DNA from: Candidatus Bathyarchaeota archaeon
GTDB taxonomy: Archaea > Thermoproteota > Bathyarchaeia > Bathyarchaeales > Bathycorpusculaceae
Reading direction: 5' to 3'
NCBI GenBank assembly: GCA_003165195.1
Contig: PLSP01000053.1
Span: 1 to 45,852 of the forward strand
DNA: 45,852 nucleotides
Below the pieces are notes generated by a model that searched no databases, was not told the origin of the DNA, and worked only from the letters and a program-made list of their open reading frames with translations. The translations under genes were made by a program, and so were the position numbers. Below, in pieces: positions 23,325 through 32,691 of the stretch; the stretch's first letter is position 1, and every line of letters starts with the position of its first letter.

Positions 23325-24830
23325 CTAATTTGCTTTACCGTCAGCAGTTAGCGGTTGAACTTCGTCCAACTCGTATACTCTTGTTTTTTCCTCGTAGCCT
23401 TCTAAGAAGCGTTGTTTCATGATGTCAGCCATTTTCTGAGCACACGGCGTCGGGTATTTGCCCGTTATGCAAGCCATGCAGAGATCATCCTCTTTCCGCC
23501 CAATGGCACGAACCAAGTTCTCGATAGATTGATAGCATACGCCGTCCGCCCCGATGACTTTGGCGATTTCCTGTGGAGTGCGTTTGGAACCGACAAGCTG
23601 CCCATACGTTGACATATCGATGCCGTAGAAACAAGGACCGATGATTCGCGGGAAAGTTACAAAAACATAGACTTTTGTAGCGCCTGCTTTTCGGAGTTTA
23701 TCGATGATAACTTTAGTTGTGTCTCCCCGAACAATGCTGTCTTCAGTTATAATGACCCGTTTGCCTGCCACTTTGTTGCCTAAGATGTTGATTTTCTTGT
23801 CGATGGTTGAGAAACGTTCATTGTTGAGAAGTATGAAGGCCCTCTCGGTGACATAGCGGTGCCGCCTTGACGCGCGTTCCCAACGTAGACCCGACTGTTC
23901 ATGGACTCCCATAGCTGAATCGTCACCTGTTTCTGGGACAGACATAATTATGTCCGCATCATGTGACTCTTTAGGATATTCTTTAACGATATTTCTGCCG
24001 AAGTCCTCTCTGATTTCATAAACGTATTTGCCGCCAAACGTAGAGTCTGGTCTCGCGAAGTAGGCGTATTCAAAAGCGCAGAAGGCGTGTTTGGGATTTT
24101 CAATAACTTGGATGCGTTTGAACCCATCTTTTGAAACTGTTACAAGTTCGCCTGGGTTAAGCTCGAAGTCTTTTACAAAACTATTCATGTCTAAACTGAC
24201 GGTTTCTGAGCTAAAAGCAAAAGTTTTGGTTGCTGGATCATGACCAGCGCATAGCGGTTTTATTCCATACTGGTCTTTGAACGCGAAAAATTCGCCGTTC
24301 CCAGTTATGCCTGTTACTGAAAACGCCCCATCCAGGTTTTCCATGACTCCACGCGCAGCCGACACTAAATCTTTGGTTTGTTTTAATCCGAGGAGCATTT
24401 TGTGGCATATGATGTCGGAATCACAGGTGTAGAGAAAGTCTTCAAAGTTCTGGGTCATTTCTCTTTTGAGCGGTGAAGTGTTTACGATGTTTCCGTTGAA
24501 TGAAAGGGCAAGTTTAATGCCGTCTGATTGTGCGGTGACGGGTTGGGTGCCTGAAATTAATGAGTTGTCGTCGCATTTGCCAGATGTAGTATATCTGACG
24601 TTGCCGATGCCTATGGAGCCAGGGAGACGTTCGAACCATTCATGGATGACGTTGGTTTTTATTTTCGGCACAAGGTCGAGGTTTTTGTAAACGTAAAAGT
24701 GGTTGTTGCTGTACGTTAAGAAGCCGTGTGATTGGTGACCTCTATGGTTTTGGGATCGAAGACCCCAATAAACAAACGGAAAAACAGGTTGATTTTCATA
24801 ATTTATTGCGCCAAATATACCGCAGCCCAT
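23325..24830 (-). CDS. purF: Amidophosphoribosyltransferase (PurF)
   Basis: First committed enzyme of purine synthesis: glutamine plus PRPP to phosphoribosylamine. The N-terminal Ntn glutaminase begins MGCGIFGAINYENQ with RSQNHRGHQSHGF; the PRTase domain has RRHRYVTERAFILL and the PRPP loop VIITEDSIVRGDTTK; C-terminal CMACITGKYPTPC may hold the Fe-S cluster found in many PurF. ATG 24830 is preferred, giving 501 residues. The frame continues to TTG 24884. Either way the nucleophile Cys is not residue 2 (M-G-C), so a short propeptide or trimming is implied. First gene of the leftward purine/ftr operon. Confidence 0.93.
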   Translation of the reverse strand: MGCGIFGAINYENQPVFPFVYWGLRSQNHRGHQSHGFLTYSNNHFYVYKNLDLVPKIKTNVIHEWFERLPGSIGIGNVRYTTSGKCDDNSLISGTQPVTAQSDGIKLALSFNGNIVNTSPLKREMTQNFEDFLYTCDSDIICHKMLLGLKQTKDLVSAARGVMENLDGAFSVTGITGNGEFFAFKDQYGIKPLCAGHDPATKTFAFSSETVSLDMNSFVKDFELNPGELVTVSKDGFKRIQVIENPKHAFCAFEYAYFARPDSTFGGKYVYEIREDFGRNIVKEYPKESHDADIIMSVPETGDDSAMGVHEQSGLRWERASRRHRYVTERAFILLNNERFSTIDKKINILGNKVAGKRVIITEDSIVRGDTTKVIIDKLRKAGATKVYVFVTFPRIIGPCFYGIDMSTYGQLVGSKRTPQEIAKVIGADGVCYQSIENLVRAIGRKEDDLCMACITGKYPTPCAQKMADIMKQRFLEGYEEKTRVYELDEVQPLTADGKAN

Positions 24831-25103
24831 TTTTGATTCATTCCCGCGTTGAATGCGGATGTAGTGCAAGAAGGGGTTTATCAATTTTTAGTACAAATTT
24901 AGCTCAAAAGCATGATGAATTTTACATGACTGTTGGTAAAGCTTCAATGATTAAAGAAGTGAATTTCAGCTTTTGTGATCCGCAAACTGCCCGTCCAGTC
25001 TAAGTGTTCCTTCTAATGCAGCAACTACGAAAAATGCAAAGTTCAACATACAAAGAAGCGCTGCAATTTTCAAGATGAAAACCGCGTTTTTTAGCGTCGA
25101 CTG

Positions 25104-25514
25104 TTATTTGTGCATGTATTCCAGCATGCCGAAGTGGTTGCCTTCAGGATCCAAAGCAAGTGCCCACCAGCCCAAACCTGGAATCTCCATCTTTGGCACA
25201 ACTATTTTGCCACTGAGCGCAACCACTTTTTTGCTGTACTCGTCCACGAACTCCACCGAAACGTAGTTTATCGGAATAGCCAGTTCAGGCGATGCAGCAT
25301 CCATCCTCTCGTACAATCCGCCGTTGACCCCCTGACGAGTCGGCATCATCGTCTTCTCATCAACAGGAACCGTTCCCACAAGATAGTAAGTTGTTGGTCC
25401 AGGATACTTATTCATAGTCCAACCGAACAAATCCACGTAAAATTTCTTTAATTTCTCGATGTCATTAGCTGGAATTTCAAAATGAACGATTGTATGATCC
25501 CAAAAAAAAATCAC
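25104..25514 (-). CDS. VOC (glyoxalase/bleomycin resistance) family protein
   Basis: A 136-residue single protein with two VOC half-modules: VHFEIPANDIEKLKKFYVDL and FGWTM at the N-terminus, and FVDEYSKKVVALSGKIV with LALDPEGNHFGMLEYM at the C-terminus. Ligands typical of the fold (His, Glu) are present, but the reaction cannot be named. GTG 25514 is used, preceded on the minus strand by TTTAACAT about 30 bases up, a weak TATA element. The second to fifth codons run through nine T residues, a spot liable to indel errors. It is monocistronic between the CODH operon and the purine operon. Confidence 0.78.
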   Translation of the reverse strand: MIFFWDHTIVHFEIPANDIEKLKKFYVDLFGWTMNKYPGPTTYYLVGTVPVDEKTMMPTRQGVNGGLYERMDAASPELAIPINYVSVEFVDEYSKKVVALSGKIVVPKMEIPGLGWWALALDPEGNHFGMLEYMHK

Positions 25515-25553
25515 CGCTAACCTAATTCTCTTACAAAAACAAAAATGTTAAAC

Positions 25554-25568
25554 CGAAAGTAACTTTCG
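25554..25568. repeat. 15-bp palindrome upstream of the VOC gene
   Basis: CGAAAGTAACTTTCG is a perfect palindrome about a central A, 40 bases upstream of the VOC start and 79 bases beyond the end of cdhE. It could be an operator for the VOC gene or part of a 3' structure of the CODH transcript. Confidence 0.35.
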
Positions 25569-25606
25569 TCTGAAAGTTTACGGCAAATAACCTGTACTTT
25601 AGTAAC

Positions 25607-25640
25607 AGTATTAAAAAATAATTAAAAAGGAAAAGAAAGT
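25607..25640 (-). terminator. Oligo-T terminator after the CODH/ACS operon
   Basis: On the minus strand, starting a few bases after the cdhE stop, the sequence is T-rich with runs of five and six T (CTTTTTAATTATTTTTTAAT). This is the usual archaeal stop signal at the end of a long operon. Confidence 0.45.
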
Positions 25641-25646
25641 TTGGCT

Positions 25647-27071
25647 TTATGGTTGCCATTTCTCTATGAGATACTTAGGTATCTCACTGCTATCTCTTGG
25701 TCCAACGAGGACTTTCCAGCCGCTAAGCTCTTCGATTTCGCCGCTGATTCTTGATGCTTTGCCCGGGATGATGATCTTGCGGTGTTTAACTTTGCTTTCG
25801 ATACCTGAGGCTTTGATTGCGTCTGCAACCCGTTCAGCTGTTAGTTTGCGTCCTGCGACTCCACTGTCGATAGCTGAGCCTTCCGTTTCGACGACGATCA
25901 GGTAGGCGTTGAGTTTGTTGCTTTCGATGTCTGAGGCTACAGTGTAGTATGTCAAGGCGAAGTTTGTTGTGAACATGACTGGTGAATTTTCGTCTGGGGT
26001 ACCGTATACTTTGAGTCCTGGAGCAACTGCGACTGGTTTGCGTGGGTCAGTGTAGATGTTTTGTCTTAGCACTGCTGTTGGAAGCAGCATCCATCCGTCG
26101 TTGCCGTGCATAATTAGAACGTCTGCATATCTTACTACGAGCATTGAGGCGGTGTATGCTTCACGCCATTTGATCAAGTCGTCTGCTGTGTCGCCTTTGT
26201 TTGCCCAAGCCACCATTGGAACGCCTAACAGTGGGAAACCTGCAAGTTCTTCGCCGCCTTTTGTTGCAGCTCTGCGTAACATGGTAAAGTTGTTGATTGT
26301 GTCGGGTAAGCCTTCGTTGATGAAAGTGCCGGGGTCTAACACAACGTCAGTGACACCGTAAGCCATAACGGTCTTAGCAAGTGAAACCAGAGTGTTTAGG
26401 TCGTTTGGTGCTGAAACAACCAGTGGGCACTCGTACATCAATGCGAGTTCTGCCATGTCTTTCCAGTTTTCTTGGGTTGCCGCGTAAATTAGTGGCCTTG
26501 CTTTTGGAGCAGCCATCAATCCTGCTTCCATAACATTGTTGTTTAGTGAGCACAGGATCATGGGTAACTTGGTTGAGTCGGCGACTTTTTTGACGACTGC
26601 CTTGAATTTTTCAGCATCGCCTGAGGTTGAGCGGACAGCAATCATATCGAGTTTGAGTGTGTAGCCGATATATTCGAAGCTAAAGTTTTCGGTTTTCTTT
26701 ATGCGACTTTCAACTATGTCTGCGGGCATTTCGTCTGTGACGTCAATTGCGATGGCTGTTGGGTTTTTGTAGGTGAATTCGTGGCGGTACATGACTAGTT
26801 TGCCACCGATTTTGCATGCTTTGTCGCCTGTGCCAACGATAACTTCTTTGACCGCTGGTTTTAGCAGTTCTTTAAGCGCTTTGTAGGCTTTCGCGTTTTC
26901 TGGTTTTAGCAGTGGTTTGCAACTGTCGATTTCGACTTCGCGGTTGACGATTTTTGTGGCAAATGCCATGCAGTTGTCTTGTCCGCATTCTTTGCAGTTA
27001 GTTTTTGGCAGGAGTTTGTAAATATCTATTGGGCTTAGTTCTCTTAATCCAGCTTTCTTTTTCTCGCTCAT
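25647..27071 (-). CDS. cdhE: CODH/ACS corrinoid Fe-S protein large subunit (CdhE)
   Basis: Gamma subunit of the acetyl-CoA decarbonylase/synthase: holds the cobamide and a [4Fe-4S] cluster and passes the methyl group from the pterin carrier to acetyl-CoA synthase. The cluster motif is C26-x2-C29-x4-C34-x16-C51 (TNCKECGQDNCMAFATK region), then a TIM barrel with LCSLNNNVMEAGLMAAPKARP and a C-terminal cobamide-binding domain. 474 residues is a normal length. It is the last gene of the operon, 12 bases after cdhD, and a T-rich terminator follows. Confidence 0.95.
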   Translation of the reverse strand: MSEKKKAGLRELSPIDIYKLLPKTNCKECGQDNCMAFATKIVNREVEIDSCKPLLKPENAKAYKALKELLKPAVKEVIVGTGDKACKIGGKLVMYRHEFTYKNPTAIAIDVTDEMPADIVESRIKKTENFSFEYIGYTLKLDMIAVRSTSGDAEKFKAVVKKVADSTKLPMILCSLNNNVMEAGLMAAPKARPLIYAATQENWKDMAELALMYECPLVVSAPNDLNTLVSLAKTVMAYGVTDVVLDPGTFINEGLPDTINNFTMLRRAATKGGEELAGFPLLGVPMVAWANKGDTADDLIKWREAYTASMLVVRYADVLIMHGNDGWMLLPTAVLRQNIYTDPRKPVAVAPGLKVYGTPDENSPVMFTTNFALTYYTVASDIESNKLNAYLIVVETEGSAIDSGVAGRKLTAERVADAIKASGIESKVKHRKIIIPGKASRISGEIEELSGWKVLVGPRDSSEIPKYLIEKWQP

Positions 27072-27083
27072 GTCAATCTCTCC

Positions 27084-28322
27084 TTAAGCTTTGACGCTGA
27101 CCCAATCAGCGTATTTTGAGGCGTCTGCCTTTTTGCCGCTGGTCAGAAAGTTAGTTACGTCTTTGAGTGTTTTTACGGCTGCGGGGTGCATCATCATGAA
27201 TAGGTCTACGCCTGCAAGCAGTAGTGTTAGAGCGGTTGTGACCTCCCAAAGTGGGCCTCTGAGTTCTCGTGGTTCCCATTCAGGAGCCATCTTTAGCCAA
27301 GCTTCTCTTGCTGCCCAAGCGTTTGTTGTGCCTGAACTCATTGGGTGAGCTAGCTCTGCGTCGCCCATCAAACCGCCTATACGTGCGCGTTCCATGTTTG
27401 TAAATGCGTAGTCTAGACCGTAGCCTAATGCGGCAGTGGTCAAGTCCATAACAATGTCTTCTCTTGATAGGTAATCGTACAGTCTCCTGTTTAGCTCTCG
27501 TGCCAAGTTGAGGTCCATTGGTGTGAAGGATAGTGCTGCGTTTCCTGCTTTCTTTACAAACTTTGCACAGCGTTCAACATCCATGTCGCGTGTGAGTGAG
27601 CTAATGAGGAAGCGTTCTCCTGGGAAGGCCTCGCATATGGCTTCGAAGACGTTTGCGTCTTTAACTGGGTCACCGCATCCGCCGATGACAAGTGGTACAT
27701 CAACGGCTTGCAATACTTTCTCGACGGTTTTTACTGCGTCTTTCGGTGTGGCGTCTTTGAGAAGTGGGTCGATGCTGATTAAGTGGATTGTAACCATGTC
27801 TGCGCCGAACTTTTCAACTGCAAGTTTTGCCCATGCTGCTGGGTCGCCTACTACGTCCTTAACGTGCATTTTTACGGCTTTGCTAAGGGGGACTTCCATG
27901 TCGAAAACGTCAAGGGTAATTACTGGTTTGTGTGTGGTTGGTCTCTCAAAATTGTAGAAAGCGGGTGATGTTTCGCCGCCTATTAGGTATGATTTGCCTC
28001 TTGTGCCGCCTTCGCTTCTGGTTGCGCCTAGTTTGACTGTTGTGATGGTGTTTGGGTAGGTTTCGATTGGTCGAAGGAAAGATGCCTGAAGCATTGAGAG
28101 CGGTTTTCCGCCTGCCATGCCAGGTACGCCTGCTGGAAGCTTTAGTTTGGGCATTATTTGCGCAGCCATGCCTGGTTCAAAGATTATCTCAAGGTCTTTG
28201 ACATCCATTTGGAAGTCTTCCAGCTCGATTTGCCGGAATTTCTCAAGCGCAGCTAACAGTTCGTCGCTTAGTTGCAGTCCTTCGTTGTCTTTCTTTTTGC
28301 CGTTTTCAGGCAATGGGCTCAC
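27084..28322 (-). CDS. cdhD: CODH/ACS corrinoid Fe-S protein small subunit (CdhD)
   Basis: Delta subunit, partner of CdhE in methyl transfer. The 412-residue protein is a TIM barrel with the family segments EIIFEPGMAAQIMPKLKLP near the start, AWAKLAVEKFGADMVTIHLI, PLVIGGCGDPVKDANVFEAI and YGLDYAFTNMERARIGGLMG. It overlaps cdhC by four bases (28319-28322). The Gly-rich first strand suits the usual interface with CdhE. Secure from sequence and order. Confidence 0.95.
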   Translation of the reverse strand: MSPLPENGKKKDNEGLQLSDELLAALEKFRQIELEDFQMDVKDLEIIFEPGMAAQIMPKLKLPAGVPGMAGGKPLSMLQASFLRPIETYPNTITTVKLGATRSEGGTRGKSYLIGGETSPAFYNFERPTTHKPVITLDVFDMEVPLSKAVKMHVKDVVGDPAAWAKLAVEKFGADMVTIHLISIDPLLKDATPKDAVKTVEKVLQAVDVPLVIGGCGDPVKDANVFEAICEAFPGERFLISSLTRDMDVERCAKFVKKAGNAALSFTPMDLNLARELNRRLYDYLSREDIVMDLTTAALGYGLDYAFTNMERARIGGLMGDAELAHPMSSGTTNAWAAREAWLKMAPEWEPRELRGPLWEVTTALTLLLAGVDLFMMMHPAAVKTLKDVTNFLTSGKKADASKYADWVSVKA

Positions 28323-29734
28323 CGCTTCTCTTGTTTGTCGTCTTTGACGGTTTGGATGATGACTTTGTTTGCGTAGATTTTGGCGTCTTTTAGTATGATT
28401 CTGAATCCGCCGGCCATTATTGGCAGTGTACCTGCTGTTGCAACTGGCATCATTGTGCCTGCAGCTTCTTCAGATACTTGTAGTGCAGTTGCTTCTGTTG
28501 CTGGCGCTTCTTCAGCTGTCCATCTTGCTACGACTGGGTGATTCTTGACCTTTAGGAATGCTTTGAGTTCGTCGATGCTTTTTGCATCTTCTTCAGTTGC
28601 GACTTTGTCAACGAGGTCTGCTGGGATGAAGTCTTTGACTCTTTCTTTGACTTCTTTTGGTACCCATACAACTCGGTTCCAGCCGCCGTCTGCTGCGAAG
28701 AATTTTTTGCTTCTCATGTATTCGATGCTCATGCCGTGGAATCCGTCTATTTGTCTTCCGCCTGCTGCTGAGTCTGCGATGGTGCTGAAGGGTAAGCCGT
28801 TTACTGTTGCGCCTTTGAAGCTTCTGTGAACGACTGCTAAGCCGTCGACTTCTGGGATGTAGAAGGTTACTGCTTCGAAGCATCCGCATGAAGTGTGTGG
28901 GTGGTCGAATGCTGTGTATAGCCAGACTTGGTTAACTTCACCCATGCTGCGTTTCTTTGCTGCTTCGTTAACGCCGGTAAATTCGCCTTTCTCAGCGTTG
29001 ATCATTTGGCCTCTGGGTATTGCGAAGACTGGGCCTTTTGGATCAATGCTTGCTGAGGCTTTGCCGTCAAACCAGCTGATTGCGCCGCAGTTGCTGTATC
29101 TTTGCGGTGTGATTACACAGACGTGGCTTGGGGCGAATGATTGGCATAGTGCACAACCGTAGAATGTGTCAACATCCTCGTCTTTTAGGCCTCTTGCTTT
29201 TGCGTCACGTGATTCGTACGCTTGGACGGCGTCAGGATACATTTCGTCAAGTTTTGCCACATCTGTTATGAAGGTAATTTGTGCTTTCTCGATGATTGGC
29301 AGTTCAGTCTTGAAGAGTCGATATAGAACTTTGCCGATTGGTTCAAAGCTGTTTAAGCCTTTCGAGAAGGATTTTTTGCCGATGCGTATCCAGATGTCAT
29401 AGCGCTGGTTTAGGTGCATGAAACCCTCGATGTAATTTAGGTAGCCGTGAATGCGCCTTTCAATGACACCTTCAAGGCCTGCATCAAGTTTTTCGCCTGC
29501 AGCTTCAACAAGAATGCCGAATGGGTATGCGCCGCCTTCTTTTAAGTCTTTTAAGTCTGGACCGATGATGGTGATTTTTCCATCGTCAATCTCATTCATG
29601 GGTTTAACTTTGGCTAGTTCAAACTTTTGTTTGACTGTGGGTCCGCCTAGTTCAACTTGCATGTCATTTCTTCGGATACGTTCGCCTTCGTAGATTACGC
29701 CAACTTCAACGGGTATATCTTTAAACATTGACAT
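28319..29734 (-). CDS. cdhC: Acetyl-CoA synthase beta subunit (CdhC)
   Basis: Carries the Ni-Ni-[4Fe-4S] A-cluster and assembles acetyl-CoA from CO, methyl and CoA. The cluster ligands lie in CALCQSFAPSHVCVITPQRY, SNCGAISWFDG and TSCGCFEAVTFY; 471 residues without the long N-terminal domain of bacterial AcsB, which is the archaeal form. ATG 29734 sits behind a GGAGG inside the 3' end of cdhB. The C-terminal 60 residues are Ala/Thr-rich and then return to a compact strand-rich end, seen in archaeal CdhC. Fourth position in the operon order A-B-C-D-E is kept intact. Confidence 0.96.
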   Translation of the reverse strand: MSMFKDIPVEVGVIYEGERIRRNDMQVELGGPTVKQKFELAKVKPMNEIDDGKITIIGPDLKDLKEGGAYPFGILVEAAGEKLDAGLEGVIERRIHGYLNYIEGFMHLNQRYDIWIRIGKKSFSKGLNSFEPIGKVLYRLFKTELPIIEKAQITFITDVAKLDEMYPDAVQAYESRDAKARGLKDEDVDTFYGCALCQSFAPSHVCVITPQRYSNCGAISWFDGKASASIDPKGPVFAIPRGQMINAEKGEFTGVNEAAKKRSMGEVNQVWLYTAFDHPHTSCGCFEAVTFYIPEVDGLAVVHRSFKGATVNGLPFSTIADSAAGGRQIDGFHGMSIEYMRSKKFFAADGGWNRVVWVPKEVKERVKDFIPADLVDKVATEEDAKSIDELKAFLKVKNHPVVARWTAEEAPATEATALQVSEEAAGTMMPVATAGTLPIMAGGFRIILKDAKIYANKVIIQTVKDDKQEKR

Positions 29735-29737
29735 TTT

Positions 29738-30280
29738 TTAATTTCCTCCATCAAATTTTGAGGTCATTACTTTGAGGTTTGCAGCCCACTCTTCGAGGGT
29801 TGCGTTTGGGAAAGAAAAGCTTGCATGTACATGGAATAGATTGTCTATTGTCATGGTTCTTAGTTCTGGTGCGAAGTGTTTGAGTCCTGATAGGATGAGT
29901 GCTTCCATGTAGTAGGGCATAGCGACCATTATAACGAGGTCTGGGTGGCCTTTGCCATCTAGGCCTTGCCATGATGGATCTCCGACGCGTTGGCCGATTT
30001 CCATTGCATTCATGAATGCTGCTGGCTGGTATCCGCGTTTTATGAATTCGCCTACCATGTGGGCTGTTGCGACTACTGGAACTTTGCTTGCGTTTGCGAA
30101 GTCTATTAGATATTCGATCAATTGTCGGCCTTCCATGTACCTCTCAGTGGCGTTGCTGCCGACGATGAGAAGGGGGTGGGAGGCTTTTTTGATCAGTGCT
30201 ACTGCGACTTCGGGTTTCTGTATTGGGGTTGCTTTTTTAGTTGTGGCTACTTCTGCACATTGCCATGGTTCACAAGACAT
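29738..30280 (-). CDS. cdhB: CODH/ACS epsilon subunit (CdhB)
   Basis: Accessory subunit that binds CdhA; flavin/NAD-binding DHS-like fold of about 170-180 residues. Segments: ASHPLLIVGSNATERYMEGR, PVVATAHMVGEFIKRGY, WQGLDGKGHPDLVIMVAMPY and the end HASFSFPNATLEEWAANLKV. ATG 30280 starts 15 bases after the end of cdhA. Its exact role in catalysis is not settled in the family. Call secure from context and sequence. Confidence 0.93.
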   Translation of the reverse strand: MSCEPWQCAEVATTKKATPIQKPEVAVALIKKASHPLLIVGSNATERYMEGRQLIEYLIDFANASKVPVVATAHMVGEFIKRGYQPAAFMNAMEIGQRVGDPSWQGLDGKGHPDLVIMVAMPYYMEALILSGLKHFAPELRTMTIDNLFHVHASFSFPNATLEEWAANLKVMTSKFDGGN

Positions 30281-30295
30281 GTTTTATCTCTCCAT

Positions 30296-32647
30296 TTACT
30301 CCTTCATTTTTCGGACCATTCTCGGAAGCAGGGTTGGGTCCGGTATGATTGTTTCTTGCCAGTTGTTTGCTTCCAGTATCTTTGTGAATTCGTCTTTCAT
30401 TGTCATAGGGACATCAGCCATTGTTCTTATGAACAGGTGTAGGTCGTTTGGCATGACGCCTAAGTAACGTTTGCTGAGGTCAACGTAGTGGCTTAGTTTT
30501 ATGCTGCGTCCTTTCCATGTGTCGTTTGGTCTGATGCAGAGTTTTGCGATTGCAACCATGCATTCCTCCTTAGTTTCTGCTACGTTGAAGAGGTGTTCTG
30601 GTGCTGGTCCAACATTTACTTTGTCGCCTGTGCGTGCATCGTAGACCATCCAGTTTTCTGGGTCTTCTTTTCTGCCAAGGAGCATGCGTCTATATTTGCT
30701 GCCATGTGGACCGACGAGGACTGGTACACCTAAGCGCCAGAATCCTGCGCCGATTGCTGCGGCTTTCTGTGAGTATGCACCCCAAGCTAAGCCGACTGCA
30801 CCGAGACGGTTGTGGATATAATCTGCGATTTCTTCGTAGTTGCCCTTAAGTGGACGTTTTGCGAAGATGTTTGCTACTTTGATTGCTGCGCCCGCGATGT
30901 GGCTGTTTGCAACGCATGAGCCCATGTTGAGAACTCCTCCAGCTTCGAATCCGCCGGGGAATTCTTCGTAGAGTGTTTGGCCGTCGCTGTTGCGGTAGCT
31001 TCCTGCTGACATAGCTGAGCAGCCTGATAATGCAACGATGTATCTTCGGCTTGCGAATTCTCTGGCTATATCATAGACGTCTTTGCCGCCTTTCGGATAG
31101 TTGCTGCAGCCTACGATTGCAACGATGCCTGGGATTTCACCAAGAACTATTGGGCTGCCGACATTTCGGATTTCAACGTCTGAGACTTGGCCTCTGCCTG
31201 TGCGGCATAGGTTATTTTCTGCGTACATGGCTTTTTCGCCAGCTTTAATGATAAGGCTGTGTATCATGATTTTCTGTGGGCACGCTTCTTCACATCTTCC
31301 GCAACCAATGCAAGTTTCATAGAGATCTTCCAGTAGGCTTAGGTCGCCTTTTGCAGCTGCTTTGATTGCTGTTGGAATCGCGTAATCTTGTGGACAGTTG
31401 CGTTGGCAAGTCTTGCATTGTGTGCAGGTCTTAGCAATTTCGGTAATTTCCTCTACGCTAGGAAGAGAGCTCTTTCTCTTGCGTATTGGAGCTACTTTTT
31501 GAGCGACGCGGACAGCAACTTCGCCAACTTTTTCTGGATCAAGAATGAGTACGCCTTTGACTTTGCCGCTTACTAGGTCAGCGACGATTTCGTCTGCTGG
31601 ATCATTTGTGCGATTCTTGAAGCCCATGCAGTTCTTTTCTGATGCGGCGATTACTGGAGCGTTAACTTTTCCTGCTTCGTCATAGACATCGGTTCTGACG
31701 CATTGTTCGTCGAGAACAACTACGTCTGCTAACCCAGCTCGGATAAATCTAAGTTCCCAACTGATTGGACCGACAATTCTGGCGCGGCTATAGTACCGTG
31801 TCATGTCGTGAGAAGTACAACATAAACCGACTACTTCGATTTGTTCGTCAACTTTGTTATCTTTCGCATAGTCGATAATTCCGACTGACGGGACAACGTT
31901 ATGGCCGATAGTCATTATAACTGGTTTTGTGCGGTCGACGCTGCCTATACCGAGTTTGACGAGCGGTGCTTCTGGATCAGCTTTTGGGTAGCCTAAAGCA
32001 GAAATTTGGGCTATGTCGCCAACTTCCATGCCTACGTGGTCAATCATGCCGACGTGGAATGCTTTAGATTCAAAATCTAAGTTGTTGCCTTCTTGACCTG
32101 TGTGTCCTACGGCAAGAACCTGAGTGATTTGTTCTTCAACATAAGATAAAACATCCTCCAAGTCACCGAGCGTTTGGGGCTTTATTCCCGTAACTAGCCT
32201 AGTGATTGGGGCTTCAACTTTTACGTTTAAGCCTCCAACGTCTATGGGGAACCTGCGCCCATATTTCTCAATTAAATGGTGAACGAGGTGGCGTGAGTGT
32301 GCTGAGTGACATGCAGATCCGATCGCACATGCCAACATCACAATTCTTGATGATTGGGTAGCGATGTCTATGCCGCATGCACCGCGTTTTCCAGCTGTCA
32401 AGTCGCATTTGCCAAAAGTGCAGAGACAACAAGAGTCACAGTCGGGCATATAAAAGGGCTTGTATTTGTTGAGGAGCTTCATGTCCCAGTCCCTAAGGGT
32501 GGTCATGGAGGGCATTGGCGTTGGTCCCATTGGCTCCTCGGTGTAGTTATCATTCATAACTTTGCCGATGGAGACTTCGAGGTTTTTTATGAGACCAGCG
32601 TTAGTCTTCATTTCGTCTATTTTTATATTAACGTTCTTAGTGGTCAA
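30296..32647 (-). CDS. cdhA: CO dehydrogenase catalytic subunit (CdhA)
   Basis: Alpha subunit carrying the Ni-Fe-S C-cluster for CO2/CO interconversion. 783 residues. The N-terminal cluster ligands are in CDSCCLCTFGKCDLTAGKRG; the archaeal extra ferredoxin domain shows CTQCKTCQRNCP and CIGCGRCEEACP; C-cluster region includes VGLCCTSHDMTRYYSR, GCSNYPKGGKD and NMGSCVANSHIAG. TTG 32647 is used, with GAGGT nine bases before it and a TATA element about 47 bases before; the next ATG is internal to the conserved N-terminus region. First gene of cdhABCDE. Confidence 0.96.
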   Translation of the reverse strand: MTTKNVNIKIDEMKTNAGLIKNLEVSIGKVMNDNYTEEPMGPTPMPSMTTLRDWDMKLLNKYKPFYMPDCDSCCLCTFGKCDLTAGKRGACGIDIATQSSRIVMLACAIGSACHSAHSRHLVHHLIEKYGRRFPIDVGGLNVKVEAPITRLVTGIKPQTLGDLEDVLSYVEEQITQVLAVGHTGQEGNNLDFESKAFHVGMIDHVGMEVGDIAQISALGYPKADPEAPLVKLGIGSVDRTKPVIMTIGHNVVPSVGIIDYAKDNKVDEQIEVVGLCCTSHDMTRYYSRARIVGPISWELRFIRAGLADVVVLDEQCVRTDVYDEAGKVNAPVIAASEKNCMGFKNRTNDPADEIVADLVSGKVKGVLILDPEKVGEVAVRVAQKVAPIRKRKSSLPSVEEITEIAKTCTQCKTCQRNCPQDYAIPTAIKAAAKGDLSLLEDLYETCIGCGRCEEACPQKIMIHSLIIKAGEKAMYAENNLCRTGRGQVSDVEIRNVGSPIVLGEIPGIVAIVGCSNYPKGGKDVYDIAREFASRRYIVALSGCSAMSAGSYRNSDGQTLYEEFPGGFEAGGVLNMGSCVANSHIAGAAIKVANIFAKRPLKGNYEEIADYIHNRLGAVGLAWGAYSQKAAAIGAGFWRLGVPVLVGPHGSKYRRMLLGRKEDPENWMVYDARTGDKVNVGPAPEHLFNVAETKEECMVAIAKLCIRPNDTWKGRSIKLSHYVDLSKRYLGVMPNDLHLFIRTMADVPMTMKDEFTKILEANNWQETIIPDPTLLPRMVRKMKE

Positions 32648-32691
32648 ATATCTTAACCTCTGTAAAGGTTTAGATAGTAACGCCCTGACAC

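Noticed and set aside
28608-28889. Arg/Ser-rich frame on the minus strand within cdhC
   Set aside because: It is a different-frame shadow of cdhC with low-complexity composition.
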